Assembly: GCF_001293565.1 (NCBI RefSeq) | Contig: NZ_JXMU01000011.1 | Span: forward strand, 1-64,000 | Length of the DNA stretch: 64,000 bases | Source of the DNA: Ahrensia marina | GTDB lineage: Bacteria > Pseudomonadota > Alphaproteobacteria > Rhizobiales > Rhizobiaceae | Reading direction: 5' to 3' | In this document: piece after piece, positions 18,659-29,118 of the stretch | Layout: every line of letters starts with the position of its first letter | Position numbering within the stretch: position 1 is the first letter of the stretch | Notes under the pieces: generated by a model | What the model was told of the DNA's origin: nothing | Databases searched by the model: none | Seen by the model: only the letters and a program-made list of their open reading frames with translations | Translations under genes and position numbers: made by a program

Positions 18659-19660
18659 ATGGCTGGCGTAGAAATCATCGAAGTTGATGGCGAAGAAGAA
18701 GGTATGCGCCTTGATCGTTGGTTTAAGGCACATTATCCGGGCTTGGGCTTCGGCGCGCTTCAAAAACTGCTGCGTTCGGGGCAGATACGTGTCGATGGCG
18801 GGCGCGTGAAATCTGATACCCGCCTGCAAAAAGGGCAAAGTGTTCGTATTCCGCCCATGCAAACGGATAGAGCAAGTGCCGGTGCCGGCAATATGACAGC
18901 GCATTCTATTCGCAATACGGGCGATGCCGAAGCGATCCGCAAAATGACATTGTTTGAAGATGAGCGTGTTCTCGTCATTAACAAGCCACCCGGTCTTTCC
19001 GTTCAGGGCGGCTCAAATGTGCCACGGCATATTGATGGCATGCTTGAAGCACTTCGCAATAAGAAAGGCGAAAAGCCGCGCCTGGTTCATCGTCTTGACC
19101 GCGATACGTCCGGCGTTCTTATGGTTGCAAAAACGCGCAGTGCTGCCCAAAAACTGTCAGAGGCTTTCCGTCACCGCGAAACCAAGAAAACCTATTGGGC
19201 GCTTGTAAAAGGTGCGCCGCCTAAAACCGAAGGCACAATCAAAAGCTGGCTGTTAAAAAAGCAAACGCCGGATGGTGACCGTATGGAAGTCGTTCGTCAC
19301 GGTGTTAAAGGCGCTGATCATGCGGTCTCAAATTACCGTATTGTCGAGCGCATTGGCCAGCGCATGACGTGGCTTGAGCTGGAACCTTATACGGGGCGCA
19401 CTCATCAGCTTCGGGTCCATACTTTGCAGATGGAGTGCCCAATTCTGGGCGATCCGAAATATTTTGAAGATGATCCGAATTGGGATTTTCCAGGCGGTAT
19501 TCAAAACAAGCTTCATTTGCATGCGCGCCGCTTGCGTATACCGCATCCTTCAGGCGGTACTATGATCGATGTGAGCGCGCCAATGCCTCAACATATGGTC
19601 CAGAGCTGGAACTTGCTCGGCCTTGAAGAGGCAAGTGGCGATGAGATGGAAGAGAGCTGA
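18659..19660 (+). CDS. rluC: RluA-family 23S rRNA pseudouridine synthase (RluC-like)
   Basis: The enzyme isomerises uridines in 23S rRNA. Domains in order: an N-terminal S4 RNA-binding domain (about residues 14-75, RLDRWFKAHYPG) and the RluA catalytic domain with HRLDRDTSG, where D147 is the expected catalytic aspartate. The 333-residue length and S4 domain favour RluC over RluA. It ends two bases before the convergent metallo-hydrolase gene. Confidence 0.85.
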   Translation: MAGVEIIEVDGEEEGMRLDRWFKAHYPGLGFGALQKLLRSGQIRVDGGRVKSDTRLQKGQSVRIPPMQTDRASAGAGNMTAHSIRNTGDAEAIRKMTLFEDERVLVINKPPGLSVQGGSNVPRHIDGMLEALRNKKGEKPRLVHRLDRDTSGVLMVAKTRSAAQKLSEAFRHRETKKTYWALVKGAPPKTEGTIKSWLLKKQTPDGDRMEVVRHGVKGADHAVSNYRIVERIGQRMTWLELEPYTGRTHQLRVHTLQMECPILGDPKYFEDDPNWDFPGGIQNKLHLHARRLRIPHPSGGTMIDVSAPMPQHMVQSWNLLGLEEASGDEMEES

Positions 19661-19662
19661 TT

Positions 19663-21255
19663 TTAAAGCTGAGATTTCAATTTGGCCAGCAAAGCACGTC
19701 TTTGCTGGTCATTTGTGCTTTTGTCCAAACGCTCTGTCAATTCAACCACAAAGGCGGCGTAGTCATTGTGCCAGTCAGTCTTCATTTCAGTGGTATCAAT
19801 TCGCGGAGGCTTGGCACCGAGTGATTTTGCGCGTCCTTTTGAGGCCGGATCACCCGCTGTAAGTTCGAAACTTTCATCAAATTGCGGCATGTGGATGAGT
19901 TCAGGATCAAGCCCTTTTTCTATCAATAAGCCTTTCAGCACGGCGCGCGCATCGTCATCACTGTGGTTCAGAAATAGACCGCCCGCAATGGGTGAGCGCT
20001 CCATTATCCACTCGAGCAGCTCGCCCTGGTCCGCATGGGCTGAATAATTGCCTAAGCTTCTGATATCCGCTTTGACGGTAAATTCCTTACCATGAATGCG
20101 TACTTTTTTCGCGCCGGATGTAATCACGTGACCAAGGCTGCCGGGAGCCTGATAGCCGACAAAAATAATTGTCGCGTTGCGTTTCCAAATATTGTTTTTG
20201 ATATGGTGCTGGATACGGCCTGCATCCGCCATGCCCGACGCGGAAATAATAATCGCGCCGCCTTTGATTTTGTTGATTGCTTTACTTTCATCAACGCTTT
20301 GGACCAACCGGAAGTCCTCATCGCGGAAGAGTTCACTATTGGCAATCTCCACGTCATCAAGGGTGTCTGCGTGCTTGATGAAAACTTCAGTTACTTTTTT
20401 TGCAAGCGGCGAGTCTAAAAACACTGTCGTTTGCGGCAGTTCGCCTTTGGCGAGCAGCGCGCCAATGTCATGCAGAAGCTCTTGGCTTCGCTCGACAGCA
20501 AAGGCTGGAATGACAATATTGCCGCCTTTGTTTAAGCCGCGAACCAGTTCGGCTTTGAGCATCTCACGGCGTTTTTCCAACGTGTAATCATCGCGTTCAC
20601 GGTCGCCATAAGTGCTTTCGCAGATAATATAATCAAAACCGGTTTCACCGCCGGGTTCCGGATGGAACACTTTTTCTTCCGGTCCAATATCGCCGGAAAA
20701 TAACAGGCGCATTGTATTGCCGTTGGCATCGGGAAATTTGACTTCCGCTGAGGCAGAGCCAAGTATGTGACCGGCATTCCAGAAACGGAATTGAATATCT
20801 TTTTGTGGTGAAAACCAGTTCCCGTAGTCTACTGCTTCTAGTAGTGGAAACACGCCTTTGGCGTGATCTTGCGTATAAAGCGGTTCAACCGGATCAAGCC
20901 CTTTTCGCGCACGCTTACGGTTTTCACGTTCATTATTGCCCTCTTGAATACGTGCTGAATCGAGCAGCATAAAACTCAATAAATCAACGGTCGGAGTCGT
21001 CGCATAGATCTTGCCTTTGAAGCCGTGCTTGATGAGTTTGGGTAAAAGGCCGGAATGGTCGATATGGGCGTGTGTCAGAATTAGAAAATCAGCTTGTGCT
21101 GCGTTAAAGGGAAAGTCCTGATCGTTCAGCGCCCGTATTGTTTTGTTGCCTTGGAACATGCCGCAATCAACAAGGAATTTCGTGCTTTGGGTCTCAATCA
21201 TCGAGCAGGAACCGGTAACCGTGCCGGCGGCACCGAAGAATGAGAGCGTTGTCAT
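19663..21255 (-). CDS. Beta-CASP metallo-beta-lactamase fold RNase-like hydrolase
   Basis: The 530-residue protein has the zinc motif THAHIDHSG (residues 61-69) near the start and the beta-CASP insertion with the later conserved blocks GAIIISASGMADAGRI, GYQAPGSLG and YSAHADQGEL. Family members are RNases or RNA-processing factors related to CPSF73. The start at 21255 (MTTLSFFGAAGTVTGS) has an AAGGA site ten bases upstream. An ATG at 21276 abuts the T-run of an upstream terminator and is less likely. The substrate is unknown. Confidence 0.85.
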   Translation of the reverse strand: MTTLSFFGAAGTVTGSCSMIETQSTKFLVDCGMFQGNKTIRALNDQDFPFNAAQADFLILTHAHIDHSGLLPKLIKHGFKGKIYATTPTVDLLSFMLLDSARIQEGNNERENRKRARKGLDPVEPLYTQDHAKGVFPLLEAVDYGNWFSPQKDIQFRFWNAGHILGSASAEVKFPDANGNTMRLLFSGDIGPEEKVFHPEPGGETGFDYIICESTYGDRERDDYTLEKRREMLKAELVRGLNKGGNIVIPAFAVERSQELLHDIGALLAKGELPQTTVFLDSPLAKKVTEVFIKHADTLDDVEIANSELFRDEDFRLVQSVDESKAINKIKGGAIIISASGMADAGRIQHHIKNNIWKRNATIIFVGYQAPGSLGHVITSGAKKVRIHGKEFTVKADIRSLGNYSAHADQGELLEWIMERSPIAGGLFLNHSDDDARAVLKGLLIEKGLDPELIHMPQFDESFELTAGDPASKGRAKSLGAKPPRIDTTEMKTDWHNDYAAFVVELTERLDKSTNDQQRRALLAKLKSQL

Positions 21256-21276
21256 GATCAGGGTATCCTTGTACAT

Positions 21277-21303
21277 AAAAAAACGGCGGTATTTCTACCG
21301 CCG
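21277..21303 (-). terminator. Rho-independent terminator after the FKBP gene
   Basis: Read on the minus strand, CGGCGGTA and TACCGCCG (21296-21303 and 21284-21291) form an eight-base stem with a GAAA loop, followed by seven T (21283-21277). It ends the FKBP transcript just before the metallo-hydrolase gene, which must then have its own promoter or depend on leakage. Confidence 0.88.
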
Positions 21304-21315
21304 AGTTTTAGCTGT

Positions 21316-21744
21316 TTATGTGACGGAGACAAGCTCAACATCAAAGACAAGATCCTTACCTGCCAACGGATGATTGGCATCCATGGTAACGGTTGTATCG
21401 TCTGCCTCGATAACTGTTAGATTGATGGTTTGTCCGTCCTGACCGGTCGCCTGAAGCTGTGTTCCAACTTCTGTTTGAATTTCGGCAGGGAGCTGGCTGC
21501 GTTCAACTTTCTGAATGCCTTCAGGATGGTGAGGGCCGTATGCTTCGGCGGCCGGAATTTCAATTGTCTTTTTGGCGCCGACTTCCATGCCACGCATTGC
21601 TTTATCAAGGCCCGGGATAACTTGGCCTGCGCCTAGTTCGAATGTAAGCGGGTCGCGGTTTTCAGAGCTGTCGAATACAGTACCATCCGGGAATTTACCC
21701 GTATAGTGAATGTGTACGGTGTTGCCGTGTGCTGCTTCTGTCAT
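21316..21744 (-). CDS. FKBP-type peptidyl-prolyl isomerase, SlyD-like
   Basis: The 142-residue protein has the FKBP half-domains of SlyD-type isomerases: VHIHYTGKFPDGTVFDSS and GLDKAMRGMEVGAKKTIEIP, with an insert-in-flap region (residues 70-120). It lacks the histidine-rich metal tail of E. coli SlyD. The start at 21744 is chosen because the family begins at this point (MTEAAHGNTVHIHYTG). It is probably cytosolic. Confidence 0.9.
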   Translation of the reverse strand: MTEAAHGNTVHIHYTGKFPDGTVFDSSENRDPLTFELGAGQVIPGLDKAMRGMEVGAKKTIEIPAAEAYGPHHPEGIQKVERSQLPAEIQTEVGTQLQATGQDGQTINLTVIEADDTTVTMDANHPLAGKDLVFDVELVSVT

Positions 21745-21838
21745 AATATATGCTTCTCGGGATAAGGTTCTGGGGAGCGTACTCACCCATTGGATTGTCC
21801 GCCATGCGGCGGGATGTGTCCCTAACATAGTAAGGCAA

Positions 21839-21862
21839 GCCGCGATGTAAAGGCATCGCGGC
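21839..21862 (-). terminator. Probable terminator of the betaine gene
   Basis: GCCGCGATG (21839-21847) and CATCGCGGC (21854-21862) form a perfect nine-base stem with a six-base loop, 40 bases past the stop of the minus-strand methyltransferase gene. On that strand the stem is followed by TTGCCTTA, a weak T-run, so termination may be partial. Confidence 0.55.
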
Positions 21863-21901
21863 CAGCTTATCTTGTTTCTATAGCCTCAGTGGCGATCTGA
21901 A

Positions 21902-23596
21902 TTAGCTGTTAGCCGGCTTTTTCAGCTTAATGATTCCCCAAGCCAGATAACCTTGTTCACCGCCGTCGATCCATCGGTCCAGACCGCGCAACATGTTCTC
22001 GATATATTCTTCAGAAGCGCCTTCCGCGACTTTTTCACGGTTGGCGATAAGCTCTTCTTTAATGCGGGAGAAATGCTTTGGCAGTTGCGTACTCAGATCG
22101 GTTGTCGCTTCGACTTCAAAGCCGATCAACTTTGCCAGTTCGATATAGCTTGAGAATGAAGCAAGGCTTGTTAGATGAAGACGATCATATATCGGCTGCA
22201 ATACGCCTTCGGGACAAATGTCCGCCTGCATTGGGTCCGTGAAGATCATTGTTCCGCCATTTTTCAACACACGGAAGCTCTCGGCCAGTATTTTTTCACG
22301 CGCATCAGAATGCAGAAATGCATCTTGTGACCATACAATATCAAAACTGTCATTGGCCGCCGGTATATCTTCAAAGTTACCATGCGTTACGGTGATATTG
22401 TCTTGAAGGTTCGCGCGTTTCACCATCAGGCGATTGCGATCGTTTTGTGTATCTGACAAGTTTAAGCCGGTTACTCTGCAATTAAATTTATTGGCAAGAT
22501 ATCTTCCGGTTCCACCGTAACCTGATCCCAAATCAATGACTTTAGAATCCGCGTTCAGTTCAGGCAGTATTGAGCACATACGATCAATCGTCGCGAAGCC
22601 CGCATCTTTGACATCATTGGTGTCATCATAGATGCCTAGATGCAGGTCTTCGCCGCCCCAGATTGTCGAGTAGAATGTGTCTGCATCGTTGCTGTTGTAA
22701 TAGTCTTCGGTGATGGCAAGCGAACGGATGGATTGATTTATCGGCATAGGCACCGATGGTGTCAGCACCGATTTTTCTGCGACATGTACAAAAAAGTCGG
22801 CATCTTTATCGCTATAAGCCGACTCGAAATCTCCATAGGTGCGGATGCGCTCAAAACCGCCTTCGCGTAATAATTTACGCATGTAATTTTTTCTGATCGG
22901 GCATAAATTCAGGGTGTAAGACGTGTCGTCGGGGAAAGAGTATTCAAACCGGACCAAATCTTCAGCGATGTGGATTGGCTTTGCTGAGACCTGATTGCCG
23001 CAATAATAGTACTTATGTTTGGATGAATAGCCGCTATCGAGCATGTAATCATAATTGCGCTGGTCAATGATCAATATGCCGTTTGGCTTCAATGCCGCAT
23101 AAAATTCAGCAAGCACCCGTCTTCTGTCCAGTTCGTCGTGGAGGTGGGTGAAAGAATTGCCAAGGCAGATAATGGCATCATACCGGCTTTCGGTGCTTCG
23201 TCCGAGCCAGCGCCAGTCCGCTCGTAAAGTCTTAAGTGTAAGGCCGCGTTCCTGTGCGTTCTGGAAAGCTTTGGCAAGCATTGCGCCGGAACCGTCAGCA
23301 GACGTGACGTCAAAACCTTCTTCAATCAAGCGGACCGAATGGAAACCTGTTCCTGTAGCGACATCAAGAACAGTCTGTTTGCCGCGTGAACGAAGGACGT
23401 CGACAAAAAAGTCGCCTTCGCCTTTTGCTCGGCCTTCCCAGTCAATCAAAGAGTCCCACTTATCGACAAACTCTGAAATGTACTCATTGCGATAATGGTC
23501 TGTAGACCGGTCTTTTAACGGGTTTGAATTGTATTTTTGCTTTTTAAGAGCAAGTTCTGGGCTGGAAAACTCGGATGATGCTTCGGAATTTATCAT
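21902..23596 (-). CDS. Glycine/sarcosine and dimethylglycine N-methyltransferase fusion (betaine synthesis)
   Basis: One 564-residue protein contains two SAM methyltransferases. Residues about 30-275 match glycine/sarcosine N-methyltransferase (EFVDKWDSLIDWEGRA, SAM motif VLDVATGTGFHS at 76-87, RADWRWLG). Residues about 295-560 match sarcosine/dimethylglycine N-methyltransferase (YYNSNDADTFYSTIWGGEDL, SAM motif VIDLGSGYGGTG at 353-364, WSQDAFLHSDAR). Together they would convert glycine to glycine betaine with three SAM, giving an osmoprotectant. Separate enzymes occur in Halorhodospira-type bacteria; a fused form is known from Actinopolyspora. An AGGA site precedes the ATG. Codon use does not stand out. 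Confidence 0.9.
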   Translation of the reverse strand: MINSEASSEFSSPELALKKQKYNSNPLKDRSTDHYRNEYISEFVDKWDSLIDWEGRAKGEGDFFVDVLRSRGKQTVLDVATGTGFHSVRLIEEGFDVTSADGSGAMLAKAFQNAQERGLTLKTLRADWRWLGRSTESRYDAIICLGNSFTHLHDELDRRRVLAEFYAALKPNGILIIDQRNYDYMLDSGYSSKHKYYYCGNQVSAKPIHIAEDLVRFEYSFPDDTSYTLNLCPIRKNYMRKLLREGGFERIRTYGDFESAYSDKDADFFVHVAEKSVLTPSVPMPINQSIRSLAITEDYYNSNDADTFYSTIWGGEDLHLGIYDDTNDVKDAGFATIDRMCSILPELNADSKVIDLGSGYGGTGRYLANKFNCRVTGLNLSDTQNDRNRLMVKRANLQDNITVTHGNFEDIPAANDSFDIVWSQDAFLHSDAREKILAESFRVLKNGGTMIFTDPMQADICPEGVLQPIYDRLHLTSLASFSSYIELAKLIGFEVEATTDLSTQLPKHFSRIKEELIANREKVAEGASEEYIENMLRGLDRWIDGGEQGYLAWGIIKLKKPANS

Positions 23597-24031
23597 TCAA
23601 AAATCCTGTCAATTTGCCGTCGTTTCAGAAACCTAAAAATATCTCTATACCAAATACGATAGATATGTTTCTAAAAACGACATTTCGATAATTTTGTCAT
23701 CCTTTATTATGATCAGTGCGCAACTATTTTAATAATGCTGCATGTTGAGAAATATTTTCGTTCGTGCAGGGGCAAGATTCGCCGTCACAGAAGGAGGGTG
23801 GCAAGGCGTTCTTTGTTTCGGGTAGAGAATGTGTTGCTGGGGCTTTGACGTGTAGTTGGCGGAGGCTGATTTGGGCCGTCAGGATTTACAAGTTGCCTGT
23901 ATGATGGCTTTGTGTGTCGCATATGATGTCAAAGCAAGTTTAATAGTCATTATCAAATAGCGGAGATGGCGCAAAAAAACCGGCGGCCATTTCTGGTCGC
24001 CGGTTCTGAAAAGGTGTCGATATCGCTTAAA
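23597..24031. other. 435-base gap between the betaine gene and glnA
   Basis: The gap lies upstream of the betaine gene and downstream of glnA, both on the minus strand. Bases 23597-23760 are AT-rich and should hold the betaine promoter, but no convincing -35/-10 pair stands out. The glnA terminator occupies 23973-24005. The G-rich middle (23760-23940) contains no supported gene; the longest start-to-stop reading I checked (19 codons near 23900) has no ribosome binding site. Confidence 0.6.
23973..24005 (-). terminator. Rho-independent terminator after glnA
   Basis: On the minus strand, AACCGGCG and CGCCGGTT (24005-23998 and 23985-23978) extend inward through an ACCA/TGGC stretch to a 12-bp stem with a GAAA loop, followed by a run of T (23979-23973). 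It lies 27 bases beyond the glnA stop. Confidence 0.92.
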
Positions 24032-25438
24032 TTAAAGCGAGTAGTACATATCGAATTCAACCGGATGAGGTGTCTGCTCGTAGCGCAGGTTTTCTTCCTG
24101 TTTTAGAGCGATATACGCGTCAATCTGGTCGTCATCAAATACGCCGCCTGCTTTCAAATATTCACGGTCTTTATCCAAAGCTTCCAGTGCTTCACGCAGT
24201 GAAGTACACACAGTTGGAATTGACGCCAATTCTTCCGCAGGAAGATCGTACAGATCTTTGTCCATTGGTTCGCCCGGGTGAATTTTGTTTTTGATGCCGT
24301 CAAGGCCGGCCATCAGCATTGCTGCGAATGCAAGATATGGGTTGGCCATCGGGTCAGGGAAACGTACTTCCATACGCTTGCCTTTTGGCGACGGTGTAAA
24401 CGGAATGCGGCAAGAAGCAGAGCGGTTACGCGCTGAGTATGCCAACAGAACAGGTGCTTCGTAGCCCGGTACCAAGCGCTTATACGAGTTGGTGGACGGG
24501 TTGGTGAAAGCGTTCAATGATTTGGCGTGTTTGATAATGCCGCCGATGTAGAACAGACATGTTTCAGACAGGCCAGCATATTCGTCACCAGCAAACAAAG
24601 GCTTGCCGTCTTTCCAGATTGACTGGTGAACGTGCATTCCTGTGCCGTTGTCGCCGAAGACAGGCTTAGGCATGAATGTTGCTGTCTTGCCGTATGCATG
24701 TGCAACGTTCTGAACAACATATTTGTAGATCTGTGTTTCGTCCGCTTTGGCAACGAGCGTATTGAAGATCATTGAAAGTTCGTGCTGGGCAGCGGCAACT
24801 TCATGGTGATGTTTCTCTGTTGAAACGCCCATTTCAGCCATAACAGTCAACATTTCAGAACGCATATCCTGACAGCTGTCGACCGGGTTTACCGGGAAGT
24901 AGCCACCCTTGGTAGCCGGACGGTGGCCCATATTGCCTGTTTCATATTCTGTGCCTGTGTTTGAAGGCAATTCAGATGAATCAAGCGAGAAGCCTGTGTT
25001 GTAAGGATCTGTGTTGAAGCGAACATCATCAAAGATGAAGAATTCCGGCTCAGGGCCAAAATATGCTGTGTCGCCAAAACCGCCTGATTTAACATAGGCT
25101 TCCGCACGTTTTGCTGTCATGCGCGGGTCACGGTTGTAGCCTTCGCCGGAAACCGGATCGAGAATGTCACAGATAACAACCATAGTGGACTGCGCGTAGA
25201 ACGGGTCCATATGCGCTGATGCGACATCCGGCATCAAAACCATGTCTGACTCGTTGATGGCTTTCCAGCCGCCAATGGACGAGCCGTCGAACATCACGCC
25301 GTCGGAGAACATGTCCTCATCGACAACTGCGACATCAATAGTAACGTGCTGCAATTTACCGCGTGGATCTGTGAAGCGCAGGTCAACGAACTTTACGTCG
25401 TTGTCTTTGATTTGCTTCATAATATCTTTTGCGCTCAT
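24032..25438 (-). CDS. glnA: Glutamine synthetase, type I
   Basis: GlnA joins glutamate and ammonia using ATP and is the entry point of ammonium assimilation. The 468-residue protein equals the standard GSI-beta length. It has the beta-grasp start, [10 protein letters not shown]-like [10 protein letters not shown], the [12 protein letters not shown] active-site block and the NRSASCRIP segment. The tyrosine in [10 protein letters not shown], near residue 397, is the adenylylation site, so activity should be controlled by GlnE. It lies 50 bases downstream of glnB and probably shares its sigma-54 promoter. Confidence 0.97.
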   Translation of the reverse strand: MSAKDIMKQIKDNDVKFVDLRFTDPRGKLQHVTIDVAVVDEDMFSDGVMFDGSSIGGWKAINESDMVLMPDVASAHMDPFYAQSTMVVICDILDPVSGEGYNRDPRMTAKRAEAYVKSGGFGDTAYFGPEPEFFIFDDVRFNTDPYNTGFSLDSSELPSNTGTEYETGNMGHRPATKGGYFPVNPVDSCQDMRSEMLTVMAEMGVSTEKHHHEVAAAQHELSMIFNTLVAKADETQIYKYVVQNVAHAYGKTATFMPKPVFGDNGTGMHVHQSIWKDGKPLFAGDEYAGLSETCLFYIGGIIKHAKSLNAFTNPSTNSYKRLVPGYEAPVLLAYSARNRSASCRIPFTPSPKGKRMEVRFPDPMANPYLAFAAMLMAGLDGIKNKIHPGEPMDKDLYDLPAEELASIPTVCTSLREALEALDKDREYLKAGGVFDDDQIDAYIALKQEENLRYEQTPHPVEFDMYYSL

Positions 25439-25488
25439 TTATTGGCCTTCCTTCTCATTTTAAGTTGGCTCGTTTTAACGTCAGACGA

Positions 25489-25827
<339 letters not shown>

Positions 25828-25861
25828 TCAGGTGACCTCCAATACATGTTGACGCGTGCTA

Positions 25862-25877
25862 TGCATGAAGCGTGCCA
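25862..25877 (-). promoter_or_regulatory. Sigma-54 promoter for glnB-glnA
   Basis: The minus strand reads TGGCAC-GCTTC-ATGCA, which differs from the consensus TGGCAC-N5-TTGCA at one base and keeps the required GG/GC spacing. The expected start of transcription is near 25850, about 23 bases before the glnB ATG. An inverted repeat TGCCG-N16-CGGCA (25890-25915) lies just upstream and may be an activator site, although it does not match the usual NtrC box. Confidence 0.75.
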
Positions 25878-26027
25878 ACTTATATCCGATGCCGGAATTG
25901 AATTTAATGTCGGCACATCATGCAATATCCAGCTTTTTAAGCCTGATACGAGCCATTGGCAAATCGGCGCAATTTTAGCCTGATTAAAAATTACGCTTTC
26001 TGCCTAAAATATATGCAAATGATGATT

Positions 26028-26064
26028 TTGCAGGCATTTCACATGGTTCAATCCATGCCTGCAA
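26028..26064. repeat. Inverted repeat downstream of uvrA
   Basis: TTGCAGGCAT (26028-26037) and ATGCCTGCAA (26055-26064) form a perfect ten-base inverted repeat with a 17-base spacer. The spacer holds CATGG-N6-CCATG, which can form a rival stem (26042-26057). It follows the uvrA stop, but only AAAATCATC comes after it on that strand, so it is at best a weak terminator. Confidence 0.55.
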
Positions 26065-26079
26065 TATTAATGGTGCTTA

Positions 26080-29004
26080 CTATTCTGCGGCAACCTGCTT
26101 GAGAGGGCGGCGTTCAAGAAGCTCTTTCAGGAAGATGCCGGTATGCGAACGCTCGACCGTCGCGATTTGCTCCGGTGTTCCTTCGGCAACAATTTCGCCG
26201 CCGCCATCGCCGCCTTCAGGACCAAGATCAATGACCCAGTCCGCGGTTTTGATCACCTCAAGGTTGTGTTCAATGACAACAACCGTATTGCCGCCATCGA
26301 CCAGCTCATGCAGAACCTCCAGCAGTTTGGCGATGTCATGGAAGTGCAGGCCAGTTGTCGGCTCATCCAATATATAGAGTGTTCTTCCTGTCGAGCGGCG
26401 CGATAGTTCTTTTGCAAGCTTGATGCGCTGGGCTTCACCACCGGACAAAGTTGTCGCCTGCTGTCCGACCTTCACATAGCCCAATCCAACGCGGCGCAGT
26501 GTTTCCATCTTGTCGCGCACGGCCGGTACGGCGGCGAAAAACTCCACGCTTTCGTCAACCGTCATTTCCAATACGTCCGAAATGGATTTGCCTTTAAATT
26601 CCACCTCCAACGTTTCGCGGTTGTAACGCTTGCCGTGACAGACATCGCACGTCACATAAACGTCGGGCAAAAAGTGCATTTCGATCTTGATAACGCCATC
26701 GCCCTGACAGGCCTCGCATCTGCCGCCTTTGACATTGAAAGAGAACCGTCCGGGTTGGTAGCCGCGCACTTTTGCTTCTGGCAATTGTGCAAACCACTCA
26801 CGGATCGGCGTAAAGGCACCGGTATATGTTGCCGGATTGGAGCGCGGTGTTCGACCAATAGGCGACTGGTCAATGTCAATGACCTTGTCGATATGCTCAA
26901 AGCCTTCAATGCGGTCATGTTCTGCGGGCACATCGCGTGCGCCATTGATACGGCGCGCAGCAGCTTTGTAGAGCGTTTCGATCAGGAACGTGGATTTTCC
27001 ACCACCGGAAACGCCCGTTACAGCAGAAAATACGCCGAGCGGCAGAGTTGCTGTCACATCTTTAAGATTGTTGCCTTTGGCACCAATGACTTTTATGCCG
27101 CGCTTTTTGTCAATTTTCCGCCGTTCGGGACGCATCGGTATCGTCAGTTCACCTGTCAAATATTTGCCAGTGAGTGACCTCTTGTTTTTCATCACCTGTT
27201 TGGGCGTGCCGCTGGCGATGATCTCGCCGCCGTGAATGCCGGCGGCCGGTCCAATATCAACCACATAATCGGCGGTCAGAACCGCATCTTCGTCATGCTC
27301 AACGACGATGACTGTATTGCCGAGATCGCGCAAATGCCGCAACGTTTCCAACAGGCGGGCATTGTCGCGCTGGTGCAGACCGATGGAAGGTTCATCCAGC
27401 ACATAGAGAACACCGGTCAGGCCTGAACCGATTTGGGAGGCCAAGCGGATACGCTGGCTTTCACCGCCTGAAAGCGAGCCGGAGCCGCGTGATAGAGTGA
27501 GGTAATCAAGGCCGACATCAACCAGAAACTTCAGGCGATCACGGATTTCTTTTAAAATCCGGCCGGCAATCTCCATCTGTTTATCAGTCAGATTATCCGG
27601 CAAATTGTTGAACCAGTCATTGGCGACGCGGATCGACATTTCGGAAACCTGGCTGATGTGCAGCTTGTTGATTTTAACCGAGAGCGCCTCTTCTTTCAGG
27701 CGGTGGCCATCACAGTGAGAGCAGGGATTACGCGACATGTAGCGTTCGATTTCTTCCCGCATCCATGCAGAATCGGTTTCGCGCCAGCGGCGCTCCAGGC
27801 TTGGAATTACGCCTTCAAACGGTTTGCGCGTTTTGTAAGTCCGCAAGCCATCATCATAAGCAAAATCAATGTTTTGCGAGCCTGTGCCGTAAAGTACGGC
27901 ATCCTTGCTTTCCTGTGTTAAATCAGCCCAGACATCGGTCATTTTAAAGCCGTACAACTTGCCGACGGCTTGCAGTGTTTGCGCATAATATGGCGAAGGG
28001 TTGCTGGATTTCGACCACGGTGCAATGGCGCCTTTTTGCAAACTCAAGCCCGGATCAGGAACTACCATGCCCGGATCAACGCCTTGTTCTGTGCCCAAGC
28101 CATCACAATGGGGGCAGGCACCAAACGGATTGTTGAACGAGAACAGGCGCGGTTCAATTTCAGGAATTGTAAAGCCGGATACCGGGCAGGCGAATTTCTC
28201 GGAGAAAACCATCCGCTCATGGGTGTCATTTGCCGACTTGTTTTTCGCTTCTTTCTTGGTTTCGCTGTCGGGCAATGGCTTATCGGCAAATTCAGCGATT
28301 GCCATGCCGTCTGTCAGGCGCAGACATTGTTCCAGTGAATCGGCAAGTCTGGACTGCATGTCCTCGCGTACGACAATACGGTCGACGACGACATCAATAT
28401 CGTGTTTGTATTTTTTATCGAGGGCAGGGGCGTCGGCAAGTTCGTAAAACTCGCCATCAATCTTGACCCGCTGATAGCCTTTCTTCATCAGCTCAGCGAG
28501 TTCCTTTTTATATTCACCTTTGCGTCCGCGTACGATCGGCGCGAGAATATAAAGGCGGGTGCCTTCTTCCAAAGCAAGAACGCGGTCCACCATTTGGCTG
28601 ACAGTCTGGCTTTCGATCGGCAATCCGGTCGCGGGCGAATAGGGAATACCGACACGCGCAAACAGCAGGCGCATATAGTCATAGATTTCGGTAACTGTGC
28701 CGACAGTCGAGCGCGGGTTCTTCGAGGTGGTCTTCTGCTCAATTGAAATTGCCGGAGACAGGCCGTCAATCTGGTCAACATCCGGCTTCTGCATCATTTC
28801 CAGAAACTGGCGCGCATAGGCCGAAAGGCTCTCCACATAGCGGCGTTGGCCTTCGGCATAAATCGTATCAAAGGCGAGGGATGATTTTCCTGATCCTGAA
28901 AGGCCGGTCATGACGATGAGCTTGTCGCGCGGTAAGTCAATATCGACGTCTTTTAGATTATGCTCACGCGCACCACGCACTGAAATATATTTGCTGTCGG
29001 CCAT
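26080..29004 (-). CDS. uvrA: Excinuclease ABC subunit A
   Basis: UvrA finds DNA lesions and loads UvrB in nucleotide excision repair. The 974-residue protein has two ABC ATPase modules, with Walker [13 protein letters not shown] near residue 34 and [13 protein letters not shown] in the second half. Signature motifs are [14 protein letters not shown] and [14 protein letters not shown]. Zinc-finger pairs [16 protein letters not shown] and CEACQGDG are present. A LexA-type box lies in the shared promoter region with ssb. Confidence 0.97.
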   Translation of the reverse strand: MADSKYISVRGAREHNLKDVDIDLPRDKLIVMTGLSGSGKSSLAFDTIYAEGQRRYVESLSAYARQFLEMMQKPDVDQIDGLSPAISIEQKTTSKNPRSTVGTVTEIYDYMRLLFARVGIPYSPATGLPIESQTVSQMVDRVLALEEGTRLYILAPIVRGRKGEYKKELAELMKKGYQRVKIDGEFYELADAPALDKKYKHDIDVVVDRIVVREDMQSRLADSLEQCLRLTDGMAIAEFADKPLPDSETKKEAKNKSANDTHERMVFSEKFACPVSGFTIPEIEPRLFSFNNPFGACPHCDGLGTEQGVDPGMVVPDPGLSLQKGAIAPWSKSSNPSPYYAQTLQAVGKLYGFKMTDVWADLTQESKDAVLYGTGSQNIDFAYDDGLRTYKTRKPFEGVIPSLERRWRETDSAWMREEIERYMSRNPCSHCDGHRLKEEALSVKINKLHISQVSEMSIRVANDWFNNLPDNLTDKQMEIAGRILKEIRDRLKFLVDVGLDYLTLSRGSGSLSGGESQRIRLASQIGSGLTGVLYVLDEPSIGLHQRDNARLLETLRHLRDLGNTVIVVEHDEDAVLTADYVVDIGPAAGIHGGEIIASGTPKQVMKNKRSLTGKYLTGELTIPMRPERRKIDKKRGIKVIGAKGNNLKDVTATLPLGVFSAVTGVSGGGKSTFLIETLYKAAARRINGARDVPAEHDRIEGFEHIDKVIDIDQSPIGRTPRSNPATYTGAFTPIREWFAQLPEAKVRGYQPGRFSFNVKGGRCEACQGDGVIKIEMHFLPDVYVTCDVCHGKRYNRETLEVEFKGKSISDVLEMTVDESVEFFAAVPAVRDKMETLRRVGLGYVKVGQQATTLSGGEAQRIKLAKELSRRSTGRTLYILDEPTTGLHFHDIAKLLEVLHELVDGGNTVVVIEHNLEVIKTADWVIDLGPEGGDGGGEIVAEGTPEQIATVERSHTGIFLKELLERRPLKQVAAE

Positions 29005-29118
29005 TTTATGATCGCTGTTGTTTCTGCAATGAAGTCGATTTCACCTACCATTTAGACCGTATCGCGGCCATGTCGAGGTCGGCGAAGTGAATCTTGACAG
29101 ATTCGCCTTGGCTTAATA

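Noticed and set aside
23900-23961. A 19-codon frame on the plus strand in the gap before glnA
   Set aside because: No ribosome binding site and too short to judge.
25911-25925. Second sigma-54-like CGGCAC…TGCAA on the plus strand upstream of glnB
   Set aside because: Spacing is two bases short and the orientation points away from glnB.
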